In this document: in pieces, positions 49,242 through 59,294 of the stretch | Layout: each line of letters opens with the position of its first letter | Position numbering within the stretch: position 1 is the stretch's first letter | Source of the DNA: Sphingobium sp. 15-1 | Lineage (GTDB): Bacteria; Pseudomonadota; Alphaproteobacteria; Sphingomonadales; Sphingomonadaceae | Reading direction: 5' to 3' | Assembly (NCBI RefSeq): GCF_013375535.1 | Contig: NZ_JABXJG010000001.1 | Span: 2,170,001-2,234,000 of the forward strand | DNA length: 64,000 nucleotides | Made by a program: the position numbers and the translations under genes | The notes under the pieces: model-generated | The model's database searches: none | What the model saw: the letters and a program-made list of their open reading frames with translations, nothing else | What the model was told of the DNA's origin: nothing

Positions 49242-51314
49242 TCAGGCCATCTTCGCCTTGACTTCGTCCGCCACATTCTGCGGCACTTCGTCATAGTGCG
49301 AGAAGATCATCGAGTAATTCGCACGACCCTGGGTGAAGGACCGCAACGAGTTCACATAACCGAACATGTTGGCCAGCGGCACCATCGCCTCGACCACCTG
49401 CGCGTTGCCGCGGCTGTCGGTGCCCTGAATCTGACCGCGACGGCTGTTCATGTCCCCAATGACGTCGCCCAGATATTCTTCCGGGGTGACGACCTCGACC
49501 TTCATGACTGGCTCAAGCAGGGTGATGCCCGACTTCTGCGCCGCTTCGCGCATCGCGGCGCGGCCGGTGATTTCGAACGCCAGCGCCGACGAGTCGACGT
49601 CGTGATACGCGCCGTCATACAGCAGGATTTCGAAGTCGATGATCGGGAAGCCGATCAGCGAACCGGTCGCCGCCGTCTCACGCATGCCCTTCTCGATCGC
49701 GGGGATATATTCCTTCGGAATGTTGCCGCCCTTGATCTCGTCCTTGAAGATGATGCCCGCACCGCGCTCGCCCGGCGTCAGCTTCACCTTGATGCGCCCG
49801 AACTGACCGGTGCCGCCCGACTGCTTCTTGTGGGTGTAGTCGATGTCGACCGGCTTCTTCAGATATTCGCGATAGGCGACTTGCGGCGCGCCGACATTCG
49901 CCTCGACCTTGAACTCGCGCTTCATGCGGTCGACCAGGATTTCGAGGTGCAGTTCGCCCATGCCCTTGATGATGGTCTGGCCCGACTCATGGTCGGTCGA
50001 GACGCGGAAGGACGGATCTTCGGCAGCCAGACGGTTGAGCGCGACGCCCATCTTTTCCTGGTCGGCCTTGGTCTTGGGTTCAACCGACAGTTCGATCACC
50101 GGCTCGGGGAATTCCATCCGCTCCAGGATGATCGGCTGGCGCTCGGCGCACAGCGTATCGCCGGTAGTGGTTTCCTTCATACCGGCCAGCGCGACGATGT
50201 CGCCGGCATAGGCGGCGTCGATGTCCTCACGCGAGTTCGCGTGCATGAGGAGCATACGGCCGATCTTTTCCTTCTTGTCCTTGACCGAGTTCAGATAGGT
50301 GCCCTTGGTCAGGGTGCCCGAATAGACGCGCAGGAAGGTCAACGAACCGACGAACGGATCGTTCATGATCTTGAACGCCAGGCCTGAGAAGGGCGCATCG
50401 TCCGCGGTCGCACGGCTGTCGGGCTGTTCGGTGTCGGGATTGATGCCCTGCACGTCTTCAATGTCGAGCGGCGAAGGCAGATAGTCCACGACCGCGTCGA
50501 GCAAAGGCTGCACGCCCTTATTCTTGAACGCCGAGCCGCACAGGACCGGCACGAACGACTGGTTGAGCGTGCCCTTGCGGATCAGCTTCTTGAGCGTCGC
50601 GGTGTCGGGCAGATTGCCTTCGAGATAGGCTTCCATCGCCTCGTCGTCCTGTTCGACGGCGAGTTCGATCAGCTTTTCCCGATATTCGGCGGCCTTGTCG
50701 GCCAGATCGTCGGGGATCGCTTCATAGGAGAATTCGGCGCCCAGATTCTCATCCTTCCAGATGATGGCGCGGTTCTCGACCAGATCGACCAGACCCTTGA
50801 ACTCCGATTCTGCGCCGATGGGCAGATAGAGGACGGCCGGGGTCGCGCCCAGGCGATCGATGATCGTCTGCACGCAATAATAGAAATTGGCGCCGGTGCG
50901 GTCGAGCTTGTTGATGAAGCACATCCGCGGAACCTTGTACTTGTCCGCCTGGCGCCACACGGTTTCCGACTGCGGCTCCACGCCGGCAACGCCGTCGAAC
51001 GCGGCGACCGCGCCGTCGAGCACGCGCAGCGAACGCTCGACTTCGATCGTGAAGTCGACGTGGCCGGGGGTGTCGATGATGTTCAGGCGGTGGTCGTTCC
51101 AGATGCAGGTGGTCGCAGCCGACGTGATGGTGATGCCACGCTCCTGCTCCTGCTCCATCCAGTCCATGGTGGCGGCGCCGTCATGGACTTCACCGATCTT
51201 GTAGGACTTGCCGGTATAGTAAAGAATACGCTCGGTCGTGGTGGTCTTGCCGGCGTCGATATGCGCCATGATACCGAAATTGCGATAGCGTTCGAGCGGA
51301 TGGCTGCGGGCCAT
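49242..51314 (-). CDS. fusA: elongation factor G
   Basis: Translocase GTPase (690 aa). G1 [21 protein letters not shown]3 [21 protein letters not shown]4 [10 protein letters not shown]. The C-terminal domains contain [18 protein letters not shown] and MSRRGQ-type [15 protein letters not shown]. Leader hairpins lie upstream (51379-51420). Confidence 0.98.
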   Translation of the reverse strand: MARSHPLERYRNFGIMAHIDAGKTTTTERILYYTGKSYKIGEVHDGAATMDWMEQEQERGITITSAATTCIWNDHRLNIIDTPGHVDFTIEVERSLRVLDGAVAAFDGVAGVEPQSETVWRQADKYKVPRMCFINKLDRTGANFYYCVQTIIDRLGATPAVLYLPIGAESEFKGLVDLVENRAIIWKDENLGAEFSYEAIPDDLADKAAEYREKLIELAVEQDDEAMEAYLEGNLPDTATLKKLIRKGTLNQSFVPVLCGSAFKNKGVQPLLDAVVDYLPSPLDIEDVQGINPDTEQPDSRATADDAPFSGLAFKIMNDPFVGSLTFLRVYSGTLTKGTYLNSVKDKKEKIGRMLLMHANSREDIDAAYAGDIVALAGMKETTTGDTLCAERQPIILERMEFPEPVIELSVEPKTKADQEKMGVALNRLAAEDPSFRVSTDHESGQTIIKGMGELHLEILVDRMKREFKVEANVGAPQVAYREYLKKPVDIDYTHKKQSGGTGQFGRIKVKLTPGERGAGIIFKDEIKGGNIPKEYIPAIEKGMRETAATGSLIGFPIIDFEILLYDGAYHDVDSSALAFEITGRAAMREAAQKSGITLLEPVMKVEVVTPEEYLGDVIGDMNSRRGQIQGTDSRGNAQVVEAMVPLANMFGYVNSLRSFTQGRANYSMIFSHYDEVPQNVADEVKAKMA

Positions 51315-51378
51315 GATGCTTCTCCGTTGCCGGCGCGCCGGCGGTGAGGGGATGAGTCTTGCGGCTGGCCCCTAAACC

Positions 51379-51420
51379 AATCCGTCCGCCATGGGTAGAC
51401 CCAAGGCGAACGGACGGATT
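51379..51420 (-). other. hairpin upstream of fusA
   Basis: AATCCGTCCG (51379-51388) and CGGACGGATT (51411-51420) form a perfect 10-bp stem in the rpsG-fusA gap. A second stem, AACGGGCG (51443-51450) with CGCCCGTT (51459-51466), is nearer rpsG. These may attenuate or stabilise the str mRNA. Confidence 0.45.
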
Positions 51421-51474
51421 TCCCGGAGCATGGCCAGATAGAAACGGGCGCCCAAGGACGCCCGTTCCCTATGC

Positions 51475-51945
51475 TTACCAGCGATAGTGCGAGAAGGCGC
51501 GGTTCGCTTCCGCCATGCGGTGCGTGTCTTCGCGCTTCTTCACGGCATTGCCGCGGTTGTTGGCGGCGTCCAGCAGCTCGCCCGACAGGCGGGCGGCCAT
51601 GGTGGTTTCGCTGCGGTTGCGCGACGCTGTGATCAGCCAGCGGATGGCCAGCGCCTGGGCGCGCTCGGGGCGCACTTCGACGGGGACCTGATAGGTCGCA
51701 CCGCCGACGCGGCGGCTGCGAACTTCGATGCCGGGCTTCACATTGTTCAGCGCGTCATGGAACATGCCGATCGGGTCCTTCTTGGACTTCGTCTCGACAG
51801 TTTCGAGCGCACCGTAAACGATGGACTCAGCGACGGCCTTCTTGCCGTCCTGCATGATGCTGTTCATGAACTTCGACAGCACGATATCACCGAACTTGGG
51901 ATCGGGCAGGATAACGCGCTTTTCGGGGCGACGACGACGTGACAT
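51475..51945 (-). CDS. rpsG: 30S ribosomal protein S7 (uS7)
   Basis: 156 aa, 16S rRNA assembly initiator: [60 protein letters not shown]. In enterobacteria it represses the str operon. It starts 13 nt after rpsL. Confidence 0.97.
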   Translation of the reverse strand: MSRRRRPEKRVILPDPKFGDIVLSKFMNSIMQDGKKAVAESIVYGALETVETKSKKDPIGMFHDALNNVKPGIEVRSRRVGGATYQVPVEVRPERAQALAIRWLITASRNRSETTMAARLSGELLDAANNRGNAVKKREDTHRMAEANRAFSHYRW

Positions 51946-51958
51946 GCTTTAGTCTCCC

Positions 51959-52330
51959 TTACTTCGGACGCTTCGCGCCGTACTTCGAACGGCTCTGCTT
52001 ACGGTCCTTGACGCCCTGGGTATCCAGAACGCCGCGCAGCACGTGGTAGCGCACACCGGGAAGGTCGCGTACGCGGCCGCCGCGGATCAGCACAACGCTG
52101 TGCTCCTGAAGGTTGTGGCCTTCACCCGGAATGTAGGTGATGACTTCGCGCTGGTTGACCAGACGCACCTTCGCCACCTTACGGAGAGCCGAGTTCGGCT
52201 TCTTCGGGGTCGTCGTGTAAACACGGGTGCAAACGCCGCGCTTCTGCGGGTTCGCTTCCATGGCAGGGACCTTCGACTTGGTCTTCTGCAGCTCGCGGCC
52301 CTTGCGGACCAGCTGGTTGATTGTTGGCAT
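51959..52330 (-). CDS. rpsL: 30S ribosomal protein S12 (uS12)
   Basis: 123 aa, decoding-site protein. [40 protein letters not shown] and [20 protein letters not shown] are present, with the wild-type lysines in the streptomycin-resistance sites. ATG 52330 follows AAGGTGAAGG; an upstream ATG at 52342 is less likely. First gene of the str operon. Confidence 0.97.
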   Translation of the reverse strand: MPTINQLVRKGRELQKTKSKVPAMEANPQKRGVCTRVYTTTPKKPNSALRKVAKVRLVNQREVITYIPGEGHNLQEHSVVLIRGGRVRDLPGVRYHVLRGVLDTQGVKDRKQSRSKYGAKRPK

Positions 52331-52699
52331 GAAGCCCTTCACCTTTTTCAGTTACTTTACCTGCATTCCCGCGTTCCTTGCCGCCCGGAACGACCCGCAT
52401 CGAACGAATCGTCCCCAAACGGCAAAGGCTCCGGCGGAAACCCGCCCGGAGCCGCAAGAGCACCGGCAATGTTCAGCTCTGACGCCCCCAGAGCCGGATC
52501 CGGCGCGAACGAATCCGTCCATTCCGGCCTTTGGGCAGGCGCGCCTATAGCCATGCCGGTCCCACCGGTCAAGGACGAGGCCGAAAGCCCTTGCTTCGCG
52601 TCCGTTTCAGCATGGTGAAGGCACCATTAGGAAATTGATAAGGACAGCCCATCTATCCTCCCTCCGGATGTCGCCAGGGAAGGCGCGCGTGGACGGAAT
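52331..52699. other. 369-bp intergenic region with str promoter and leader
   Basis: Between divergent rpsL and the GGDEF-EAL gene. It contains the probable str promoter (52544-52572, - strand) and a GC-rich hairpin in the rpsL leader (GGCTCCGG 52427-52434, CCGGAGCC 52446-52453). No gene is supported. Confidence 0.7.
52544..52572 (-). promoter_or_regulatory. putative str-operon promoter
   Basis: TTGACC (52567-52572) and TATAGG (52544-52549) on the - strand, with 17 nt between. This is a good sigma-70-type promoter about 214 nt upstream of the rpsL start, giving a long leader with a GC-rich hairpin. Confidence 0.65.
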
Positions 52700-54988
52700 G
52701 TGACCCAGCTTTCGACGATTACCGGCGAATTCCGCGATCCGGACATGGAGGCCGCTTTTCAGGCGGACCGCCTGCCCGAGTCGCAGCGCCATGCCCGCAT
52801 GCTGTTCCTGCTGTCCGCGATCCTCAACGCGCTGTTCCTCTTCAGCGACTGGCGCTTTGCCGGAACGCCGCATTTCTGGGTCGCGGTTCCCGCCCGCGTC
52901 GCCGTCCTGCTCTGGTCGCTCGCCTGCCTGTCCTTCAGCCGCCATATGGTGAATTTCCGCGCGGTCGAGCGGATCTGCTTCGCCTGGCAGGTGGCGACTG
53001 CGATCGGCGTCGCCTTCCTCGTCTCCTCGCGCAGCGACATCGCCATCTTCGTGCTGGTGATGCTGCCGCTGATCTTCTACCTCGTCGTGCCCACCAGCTT
53101 TCGCGGCAATGTCGGCGGCGGCCTGGGCTGCGGGGTGGCGCTGCTGATCGGCTATATGGCGCCTGCCCCGCTGTCCCCGACCGCGCCCGGCATGGTCATG
53201 GCGGTGCTGATCCTGCATTGCGGCATGTGGATCGCGATCGCGCGCACCAACCGCCTGCAGCGCAAGGCATGGACGGCCAGCCAGATCGCGCAGCACGCCC
53301 GCGCCGCGCTCGCCAGCAACAGCGAGACGCTGGAGCGGATGTTCATGAGCGTCCCCATCCCCCTGCTCGTCTCCCGCCCGGACGGCAGCCTGGTCCGCTT
53401 CAACGATGCCGCCGCCAACAGTTTCGCCCCCGAAGGCGACCTTTCGCGGGTCCGCATGCTGGGTGAAGACGGGGTCGCACAGAACAGCCTGCGCGACCGC
53501 ATCGCCAGCGGCCGGGAAGTCGACAATCACGAATGCCGCATCGTCTGCCGCGACAACGCCGTGCACGACGTCCTGCTGTCGTCCCGCCCGATCGCGATCG
53601 GAGGGGAGGACTGCATCCTTTCCAGCATCGTCGACATCACCGCCCGCAAGGAGGCCGAGCGCCACCTCGCCCATCTGGCCATGACCGACGCGCTGACCGG
53701 CCTTGCCAACCGCTCCCACTTCATGGCGACGCTGACCCAGGCGGCGGGCGCCACCAGCCGCACCGGCGGGCAGATGGCGGTGGTGCTGATCGACGTCGAC
53801 GAATTCAAGCGGATCAACGACAGCGCGGGCCATGACGCCGGCGACGCGCTGCTGAGCGCCGTAGCCGAACGCCTGCGCGAAGCCGTGCGCCCCGGCGATC
53901 TGGTGGCGCGCATGGGCGGCGACGAATTCGCCGTGCTGCTGACCCGCCTGCGCACCGCGGCGGACCTTGACGCCATCCTCTCGCGCATGATCTGCCGACT
54001 CCACCGTCCGCTGAACCATGGCACGCGCGACATAGACTGCCGCGTGTCCATGGGCGTCGCGCTGTTCCCGGAGCATGCCGGCGACATGGCCGACCTTATG
54101 AAACATGCCGACATCGCGCTTTACGAGGCGAAGAATGGCGGTCGCGGGCGGGCCTGCCTCTTCGAACCGCATCTGCTCGAACGCTGGCAGCGCGAGGCGC
54201 GGATGCTGGAGCGCGCCCGCGACGCGCTGGTCCATGCCCCGCCCACGCCCTGGTACCAGCCCAAGGTCGACCTGGCGACCGGCCGGGTCATCGGCTTCGA
54301 GGCGTTGCTGCGTTGCGTCCGGCCCGACGGATCGATCATCATGCCGGGCGAAATCGCCGCCGCCTTCGAACATTCCGAACTGGGCCGGGTGATCACCGAA
54401 CGCATGCTGGGCCAGGTGCTGGCCGATTGCCGCCGCTGGCAGGACCAGAATGTGGATTTCGGCCATGTCGCGATCAACGTGCCCGGCGTCGAACTGCATG
54501 ACGGCAGCTTTCCCGACCGGCTGTTGGACGGGATGGCCAAGGCCGGCGTGCCGCCGCAGCGGATCGAGCTGGAGGTCACGGAATCGGTCTTCCTGGGCCG
54601 CAACGCCGAAGTGGTGGAACGCAGCCTTCATCGCCTGAGCGCCGCCGGAATCTCGATCGCGCTCGACGATTTCGGTACCGGCTACGCCTCGCTCTCGCAC
54701 CTCAAGCAGTTTCCGATCGACATCATCAAGATCGACCGGCGCTTCATCCACGACGTCGAGACCGACCCGGACGACGCGGCGATCGTGCGCACGGTGCTCA
54801 ACCTCGCCTACAGCCTGGGCATCCGCACCGTGGCGGAGGGCGTCGAAAATCCGCGGCAACTGGACTATCTGCGCGCCGGCGGATGCCATTATGGCCAGGG
54901 CTTCCATTTCGGCGCGGCTGTGCCGGCTTCCCAGGTACCACAGATGCTGGATTGGAACCCCGTTACAGAAGCCCTTGGTCCGGCTTAG
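52700..54988 (+). CDS. membrane GGDEF-EAL cyclic-di-GMP protein
   Basis: 762 aa. Residues about 30-190 hold five or so membrane helices. A PAS-like segment (about 205-310) follows, then GGDEF (motif at 406-410, MGGDEFAV), with an I-site RPGD five residues before, and EAL (E534-L536, GFEALLRC) with EVTES and DDFGTGYASL retained. Both cyclase and phosphodiesterase motifs look intact, so activity may be bifunctional. The start is GTG 52700; ATG 52745 is possible. It may affect motility or attachment. Confidence 0.93.
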   Translation: MTQLSTITGEFRDPDMEAAFQADRLPESQRHARMLFLLSAILNALFLFSDWRFAGTPHFWVAVPARVAVLLWSLACLSFSRHMVNFRAVERICFAWQVATAIGVAFLVSSRSDIAIFVLVMLPLIFYLVVPTSFRGNVGGGLGCGVALLIGYMAPAPLSPTAPGMVMAVLILHCGMWIAIARTNRLQRKAWTASQIAQHARAALASNSETLERMFMSVPIPLLVSRPDGSLVRFNDAAANSFAPEGDLSRVRMLGEDGVAQNSLRDRIASGREVDNHECRIVCRDNAVHDVLLSSRPIAIGGEDCILSSIVDITARKEAERHLAHLAMTDALTGLANRSHFMATLTQAAGATSRTGGQMAVVLIDVDEFKRINDSAGHDAGDALLSAVAERLREAVRPGDLVARMGGDEFAVLLTRLRTAADLDAILSRMICRLHRPLNHGTRDIDCRVSMGVALFPEHAGDMADLMKHADIALYEAKNGGRGRACLFEPHLLERWQREARMLERARDALVHAPPTPWYQPKVDLATGRVIGFEALLRCVRPDGSIIMPGEIAAAFEHSELGRVITERMLGQVLADCRRWQDQNVDFGHVAINVPGVELHDGSFPDRLLDGMAKAGVPPQRIELEVTESVFLGRNAEVVERSLHRLSAAGISIALDDFGTGYASLSHLKQFPIDIIKIDRRFIHDVETDPDDAAIVRTVLNLAYSLGIRTVAEGVENPRQLDYLRAGGCHYGQGFHFGAAVPASQVPQMLDWNPVTEALGPA

Positions 54989-55015
54989 AAAAATTTTCCG
55001 CGGCGCGGAACCGAA

Positions 55016-56335
55016 ATGCAGGTTCCACGTTTCATCCCGTTCATCGTTCGACTCGTCACGAGTCCGCTCTCCCGGATTCGCGCGACTCGATTCCTTTTGT
55101 TAGCGACCTGTTCACTAAAAAAGCACACGGGGTCGCAATTGTCGCAACAGAGCAAGACGGGGGCAGCCGCCCTCTGGGCCAGGATGACGGCCCAGTGTTC
55201 GAAGCTGTGCCCGGAACGGGAGATTTTCCTGCGCTCTGGCGGCCAGGTGAAGTTCATCCGCGTTTCGCGCAAGGCGCAGCTTGTCGCCGCCGGGCTTGTC
55301 TCGTCCGCGCTGATCGGCTGGGCGGGCCTCACCCTGTCCATGGCCGCCAGCGGCGCTAGGATGGAGCAGGACCGCGCCGCCCTGACCGCGCAGGGCAAGG
55401 CCGTCGCCAGCACCGCCAGCCAGGTCGCGACCTATCGCAAGTCCGTCGATCAGCTCGCCCATGAGCTGGAAGAGCGGCAGGATTTCATGGACGATCTCTA
55501 CCGCACCCATTTCGGCAAGGAGGATGCCTCCCCTGCCGCGGATGTGGTCGGCAAACCCGATGCGCGGACCAGCAAGGGCGCGCCCAAGCTCGACGCCAAG
55601 ATCAGCGCCGCCCCCGAAGCCGCCCCGCTGCTCAAGATCGACGCCCGCCAGCGCCGCTTCGCCGCGCTGCTGACCGGCGCGGTCCAGCAGCGCGCCGACC
55701 AGGCCGCCGCCGCGATCCGCAGCTTCGGCCTCAATCCCGACAGCCTTGCGCGGAAGGCCGCCCGCGCCCAGGGCGGTCCCTTCGTCCCGTGGGCAGGGCA
55801 GGACGCGATGCCGGGCGAGTTCGAAAAGCTGGCCAAGGCGCTGGCCCGCATGGAATTTCTGGAAGCCAGCCTGCTCACCATCCCTTCAGGCAAGCCCACC
55901 GCGACGCCGATGCTCAGCAGCAGCTACGGCTATCGCAGCGATCCGTTCAACGGCCATGCCGCCTTCCACGCGGGCCTGGATTTCCCCGGCAGCATGGGCC
56001 AGCCGATCCTGGCCGCCGCGTCGGGCAAGGTCAGCTTCGTCGGCCAGCGCAGCGGCTACGGCAATGTGGTGGAGGTCACGCACGGCAACGGCCTGATGAC
56101 CCGCTATGCCCATTTGTCCGGCTTCGATGCCCGCGTCGGCCAGTCCGTCACGCGCGGCGAGAAGATCGCCCGCATGGGCTCGACCGGCCGCTCCACCGGC
56201 CCGCATCTCCATTTCGAGGTGCGCGTGAACGGCAATCCCATCAATCCCCGCCGCTTCCTCGAGGCTCGCAAAGATGTTCTCCAAATCCAGCAAATCGCCA
56301 CGGCGCGCCTCGCAGATGTCGGCAACCGGGGCTAA
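55016..56335 (+). CDS. M23 family metallopeptidase (LytM-type)
   Basis: 439 aa. A membrane segment lies at about 87-110 (AQLVAAGLVSSALIGWAGLT), then a coiled-coil region (about 115-160). The C-terminal M23 domain (about 300-415) has HAGLDFPGSMGQP with the zinc-binding His and Asp, and GPHLHFEVRVNG, so the catalytic residues appear intact. Peptidoglycan endopeptidase or amidase activator. The true start may be ATG 55184. The 3' end overlaps the bactofilin gene by 62 bp in another frame. Confidence 0.9.
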   Translation: MQVPRFIPFIVRLVTSPLSRIRATRFLLLATCSLKKHTGSQLSQQSKTGAAALWARMTAQCSKLCPEREIFLRSGGQVKFIRVSRKAQLVAAGLVSSALIGWAGLTLSMAASGARMEQDRAALTAQGKAVASTASQVATYRKSVDQLAHELEERQDFMDDLYRTHFGKEDASPAADVVGKPDARTSKGAPKLDAKISAAPEAAPLLKIDARQRRFAALLTGAVQQRADQAAAAIRSFGLNPDSLARKAARAQGGPFVPWAGQDAMPGEFEKLAKALARMEFLEASLLTIPSGKPTATPMLSSSYGYRSDPFNGHAAFHAGLDFPGSMGQPILAAASGKVSFVGQRSGYGNVVEVTHGNGLMTRYAHLSGFDARVGQSVTRGEKIARMGSTGRSTGPHLHFEVRVNGNPINPRRFLEARKDVLQIQQIATARLADVGNRG

Positions 56336-56702
56336 GAACACCCCCTTCTCCCTGATCGGCGGCGACGTGACGATCAGTGGCAACCTGACCGCCAGCGTCG
56401 ACCTGCATATCGACGGCACGGTGGAGGGCGACATAAGCTGCGCTGCCCTGGTGCAAGGACCGGACAGCCGCATCGCCGGCCATGTCGTGGCGCAAAGCGC
56501 GCGGCTCGCCGGGCTGGTCGACGGGTCGATCACGGCGGAGGAGCTGGTGGTGGAAAGCAGCGCCCGCATCACCGGCGACGTCATCTATGAGAGCATCTCG
56601 ATCGCGCCGGGCAGCCGCATCGAGGGCCGCTTCACCCACAAGGAAAACGGCCAGGTCGCGGCGGGTGAACTCAAGCTGATCGCCAACGACAGCGCGGCTT
56701 GA
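56274..56702 (+). CDS. bactofilin
   Basis: 142 aa, cytoskeletal polymer of the bactofilin family. The right-handed beta-helix repeats are seen: LIGGDVTISGNLTASVDLHI, DGTVEGDISC, GHVVAQSARLAGLVDGSITA, EGRFTHKENG. It overlaps the M23 peptidase gene (ATG 56274; ATG 56316 is another choice), as seen where bactofilins localise LytM enzymes (as with CcmA and Csd proteins). A role in cell shape is inferred. Confidence 0.92.
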   Translation: MFSKSSKSPRRASQMSATGAKNTPFSLIGGDVTISGNLTASVDLHIDGTVEGDISCAALVQGPDSRIAGHVVAQSARLAGLVDGSITAEELVVESSARITGDVIYESISIAPGSRIEGRFTHKENGQVAAGELKLIANDSAA

Positions 56703-56756
56703 ACGGCAAAAGGCCGGTTTGAGTGGAGAGCTGCTTTTGATGTTCGGTCTGGGTAC

Positions 56757-56845
56757 GCCGTGCTCCTGCGCAGGCAGGAGCCCAGTTCCTTTGTCGCGGT
56801 GATCCACTGAGGGCGGAACTGGGCTCCTGCCTGCGCAGGAGCACG
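56757..56845. repeat. palindromic repeat, family A copy 5
   Basis: Intact copy with GTGCTCCTGCGCAGGCAGG at the left and its inverse at the right, spacer GGTGATCCACTGAGGGC. It lies between the convergent bactofilin and comM genes and may end both transcripts. Confidence 0.85.
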
Positions 56846-56897
56846 TATCGATTAACGGCTACAATTGCCCCGACCAGACCCCACCGGCCCTAGCTAA

Positions 56898-58406
56898 TCA
56901 ATTCACCGGCGCCCTCCGCCGATAGCTCAGCGCCTCCGCCACATGCACCCGTCCGACCCGCTCGGCCCCGGCAAGGTCGGCAATGGTCCGCGCCACCCGC
57001 AGCACCCGCGTATAGCCCCGCGCCGACAGCTTCATCGCCGCAGCCGCCTGCGCCAGCAGCTCGCGCCCCGCCTGATCCGGCCCCGCGACATCCTCCAGCC
57101 GCTCGCCATCCACCTCGGCATTGGTGCGTATGCGCGTTCCCTCATAGCGCCGCGTCTGCACATACCGGGCCGCCGCGACCCGCGCCGCGACCTCGGCCGA
57201 TCCTTCGGCGGGCGGCGGCAATACCAGGTCCGCCGCCGTCACCGCCTGCACCTCGACATGCAGGTCGATGCGGTCCAGCAGAGGCCCCGACACCTTGGCC
57301 TGATAATCCGCCGCGCAACGCGGCGCCCTTGAGCAAGCCAGCGCCGGATCGCCCAGATGCCCGCAGCGGCACGGATTCATCGCCGCCACCAACTGCACCC
57401 GCGCCGGAAAGGTCACATGCGCATTGGCGCGCGCCACCGTGACTTCGCCCGACTCCAACGGCTGCCGCAGCGAATCCAGCACGGTCCGCTGGAACTCCGG
57501 CAATTCGTCGAGGAACAGCACGCCCAGATGCGCCATGCTGACCTCGCCTGGCCGCGCCTTGTGCCCGCCGCCGACCAGCGCCGCCATCGACGCGCTGTGA
57601 TGCGGATTGCGGAAGGGCCGCGCCCGGCTGATCCGCCCGCCCTCCAGCGTCCCGGCGACACTCGCCACCATGGAGGTTTCCAGCGCCTCCCCCGGAGTCA
57701 GTTCAGGCAATATTCCCGGCAGGCAACTCGCCATCAGCGATTTGCCCGCGCCTGGCGGCCCGATCATCAGCAGATTATGCCCGCCCGCCGCCGCGATCTC
57801 CAGCGCGCGCTTGGCCGTCTCCTGTCCCTTCACCTGGCGGAGATCGGCGGTCCGCACCGGCGGTTCCACCTCGCCCGGCTGCGGCGGGGACAGCGCGGCG
57901 GTGCCCTTGAAATGGTTGAGGATGGTCAGCAGGTCCGGCGCGGCGATGACCTCCACCTGCCCGGCCCAGGCGGCTTCCGCTCCCTGCGCCACAGGGCAGA
58001 CGAGGCCCAATTCCCGCTCTCCGGCATGGAGCGCGGCGAGCAGCACGCCCGGCGTCGGCGCGATCCGGCCATCCAGCCCCAGTTCCCCGACGACGACATA
58101 ACCCGCCAGCGTCTCGGCATCGATCACGCCCATGGCGCCGAGCAAAGCCAACGCGATCGGCAGGTCGAAATGCGATCCTTCCTTGGGCAGATCGGCGGGC
58201 GACAGGTTCACGGTGATCCGCTTGGGCGGCAGCGACAGGCCGATGGCGGCAATGGCGTTGCGCACCCGCTCACGGCTTTCCGCGACCGCCTTGTCGGGCA
58301 GGCCGACGACGATGAAATTGGGCAGGCCGGGCACAAGCTGGCACTGCACCTCCACGCCGCGCGCCTCCAGCCCGAGATAGGCGACCGTCGATACCGTCGA
58401 AACCAA
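56898..58406 (-). CDS. comM: YifB/ComM-like Mg-chelatase AAA+ ATPase
   Basis: 502 aa. Landmarks: VSTVAYLGLEARGVEVQCQL, LPPKRITVNLSPADLPKEGS, Walker A MIGPPGAGKS, LFLDELPEF and NPCRCG (zinc-type ribbon). ComM helps branch migration during natural transformation in Vibrio. TTG 58406 is chosen since AGGGGGA lies 8 nt before; a longer frame to 58565 comes from a palindromic repeat. Confidence 0.9.
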   Translation of the reverse strand: MVSTVSTVAYLGLEARGVEVQCQLVPGLPNFIVVGLPDKAVAESRERVRNAIAAIGLSLPPKRITVNLSPADLPKEGSHFDLPIALALLGAMGVIDAETLAGYVVVGELGLDGRIAPTPGVLLAALHAGERELGLVCPVAQGAEAAWAGQVEVIAAPDLLTILNHFKGTAALSPPQPGEVEPPVRTADLRQVKGQETAKRALEIAAAGGHNLLMIGPPGAGKSLMASCLPGILPELTPGEALETSMVASVAGTLEGGRISRARPFRNPHHSASMAALVGGGHKARPGEVSMAHLGVLFLDELPEFQRTVLDSLRQPLESGEVTVARANAHVTFPARVQLVAAMNPCRCGHLGDPALACSRAPRCAADYQAKVSGPLLDRIDLHVEVQAVTAADLVLPPPAEGSAEVAARVAAARYVQTRRYEGTRIRTNAEVDGERLEDVAGPDQAGRELLAQAAAAMKLSARGYTRVLRVARTIADLAGAERVGRVHVAEALSYRRRAPVN

Positions 58407-58453
58407 AGCAAAATCCCCCTGCGCGCCGTTCGGCCTTCCCCCGGACCACCCTA

Positions 58454-58570
58454 CCGCGCTCCTGCGACCCGAAGGGCGGCGGAGCCAACGCAGGAGTCCA
58501 GTTCCAAGGGCCGAACTGTGCTGTCGCGAGCCACCTGTCTCGCTCCAGTGCCTTCGCAGGAACACGGTGG
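58454..58570. repeat. palindromic repeat, family A copy 6, with loop insert
   Basis: The left half begins GCGCTCCTGCG and its hairpin loop contains a 26-bp segment, 58465-58490 (CGACCCGAAGGGCGGCGGAG...). The right half ends TGCCTTCGCAGGAACACGG. The unit lies upstream of comM. Confidence 0.7.
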
Positions 58571-58622
58571 CATTTCAATCTCTTGGCTTTGGAAGATGGA
58601 AGTCCCGCGCAACCCGACGCGA

Positions 58623-59294
58623 TCAGCCCTGCTCAGGCCGCCCCTTGAAGCCCTGCGCGACGACATACCATTCGACGCTGCCCTTGCGGCTGGCAGGCGG
58701 CTTGGCATGCTTGATCGTCGTGAAATGCTTCTTGAGGATGGCCAGCAGATCAGCATCCGTACCGCCCGCGAACACCTTCGCGACGAAAGTGCCGCCCTTG
58801 CGCAGATTCTCCACCGCGAACATGGCCGCCGCCTCGACCAGCCCCATGGTGCGCAGATGGTCCGTCGCCGCATGCCCGACCGTATTGGCCGCCATGTCGG
58901 AAATCACCAGATCCGGCGCATCGCCCAAAGCCTCCGCCAACAAGGCGGGCGCCCTGTCGTCCATGAAGTCCATCTGGAACAGGGTCACGCCCGGAATCGG
59001 ATCGGTCGGCAGCAGGTCAATGCCCACCACCTTCGCCTTGGGGCAAAGCTTGCGCACCACCTGCGCCCAGCCGCCCGGTGCCACGCCCAGATCGACCACC
59101 GCCCGCGATCCCTTCACGAAATGGAATTTCTCATCCAGTTCGATCAGCTTGAAGGCGGCGCGGCTGCGCCACCCTTCCGCCTTGGCGCGGCGGACATAGG
59201 GATCGTTCAACTGCCGTTCGAGCCAGCGGGTGGACTGCGCGGTCCGCCCCTTCGCCGTCTTGACCCGCACCTTGCCGGCACCAGTGCCTCTCAC
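58623..59294 (-). CDS. rlmE: 23S rRNA 2'-O-methyltransferase RlmE
   Basis: Methylates U2552 of 23S rRNA with SAM (223 aa). Landmarks: RSRAAFKLIELDEKFHFVKG with the catalytic Lys, VVDLGVAPGGWAQVV (SAM-binding), DLVISDMAANTVG with the catalytic Asp and FVAKVF with the second Lys. Its start overlaps the ppx/gppA stop by 4 bp (ATGA). Confidence 0.95.
   Translation of the reverse strand: MRGTGAGKVRVKTAKGRTAQSTRWLERQLNDPYVRRAKAEGWRSRAAFKLIELDEKFHFVKGSRAVVDLGVAPGGWAQVVRKLCPKAKVVGIDLLPTDPIPGVTLFQMDFMDDRAPALLAEALGDAPDLVISDMAANTVGHAATDHLRTMGLVEAAAMFAVENLRKGGTFVAKVFAGGTDADLLAILKKHFTTIKHAKPPASRKGSVEWYVVAQGFKGRPEQG

Noticed and set aside
52607..54907. 766-aa open frame antisense to the GGDEF-EAL gene
   Set aside because: The sense strand has intact GGDEF and EAL motifs; the antisense product has none.
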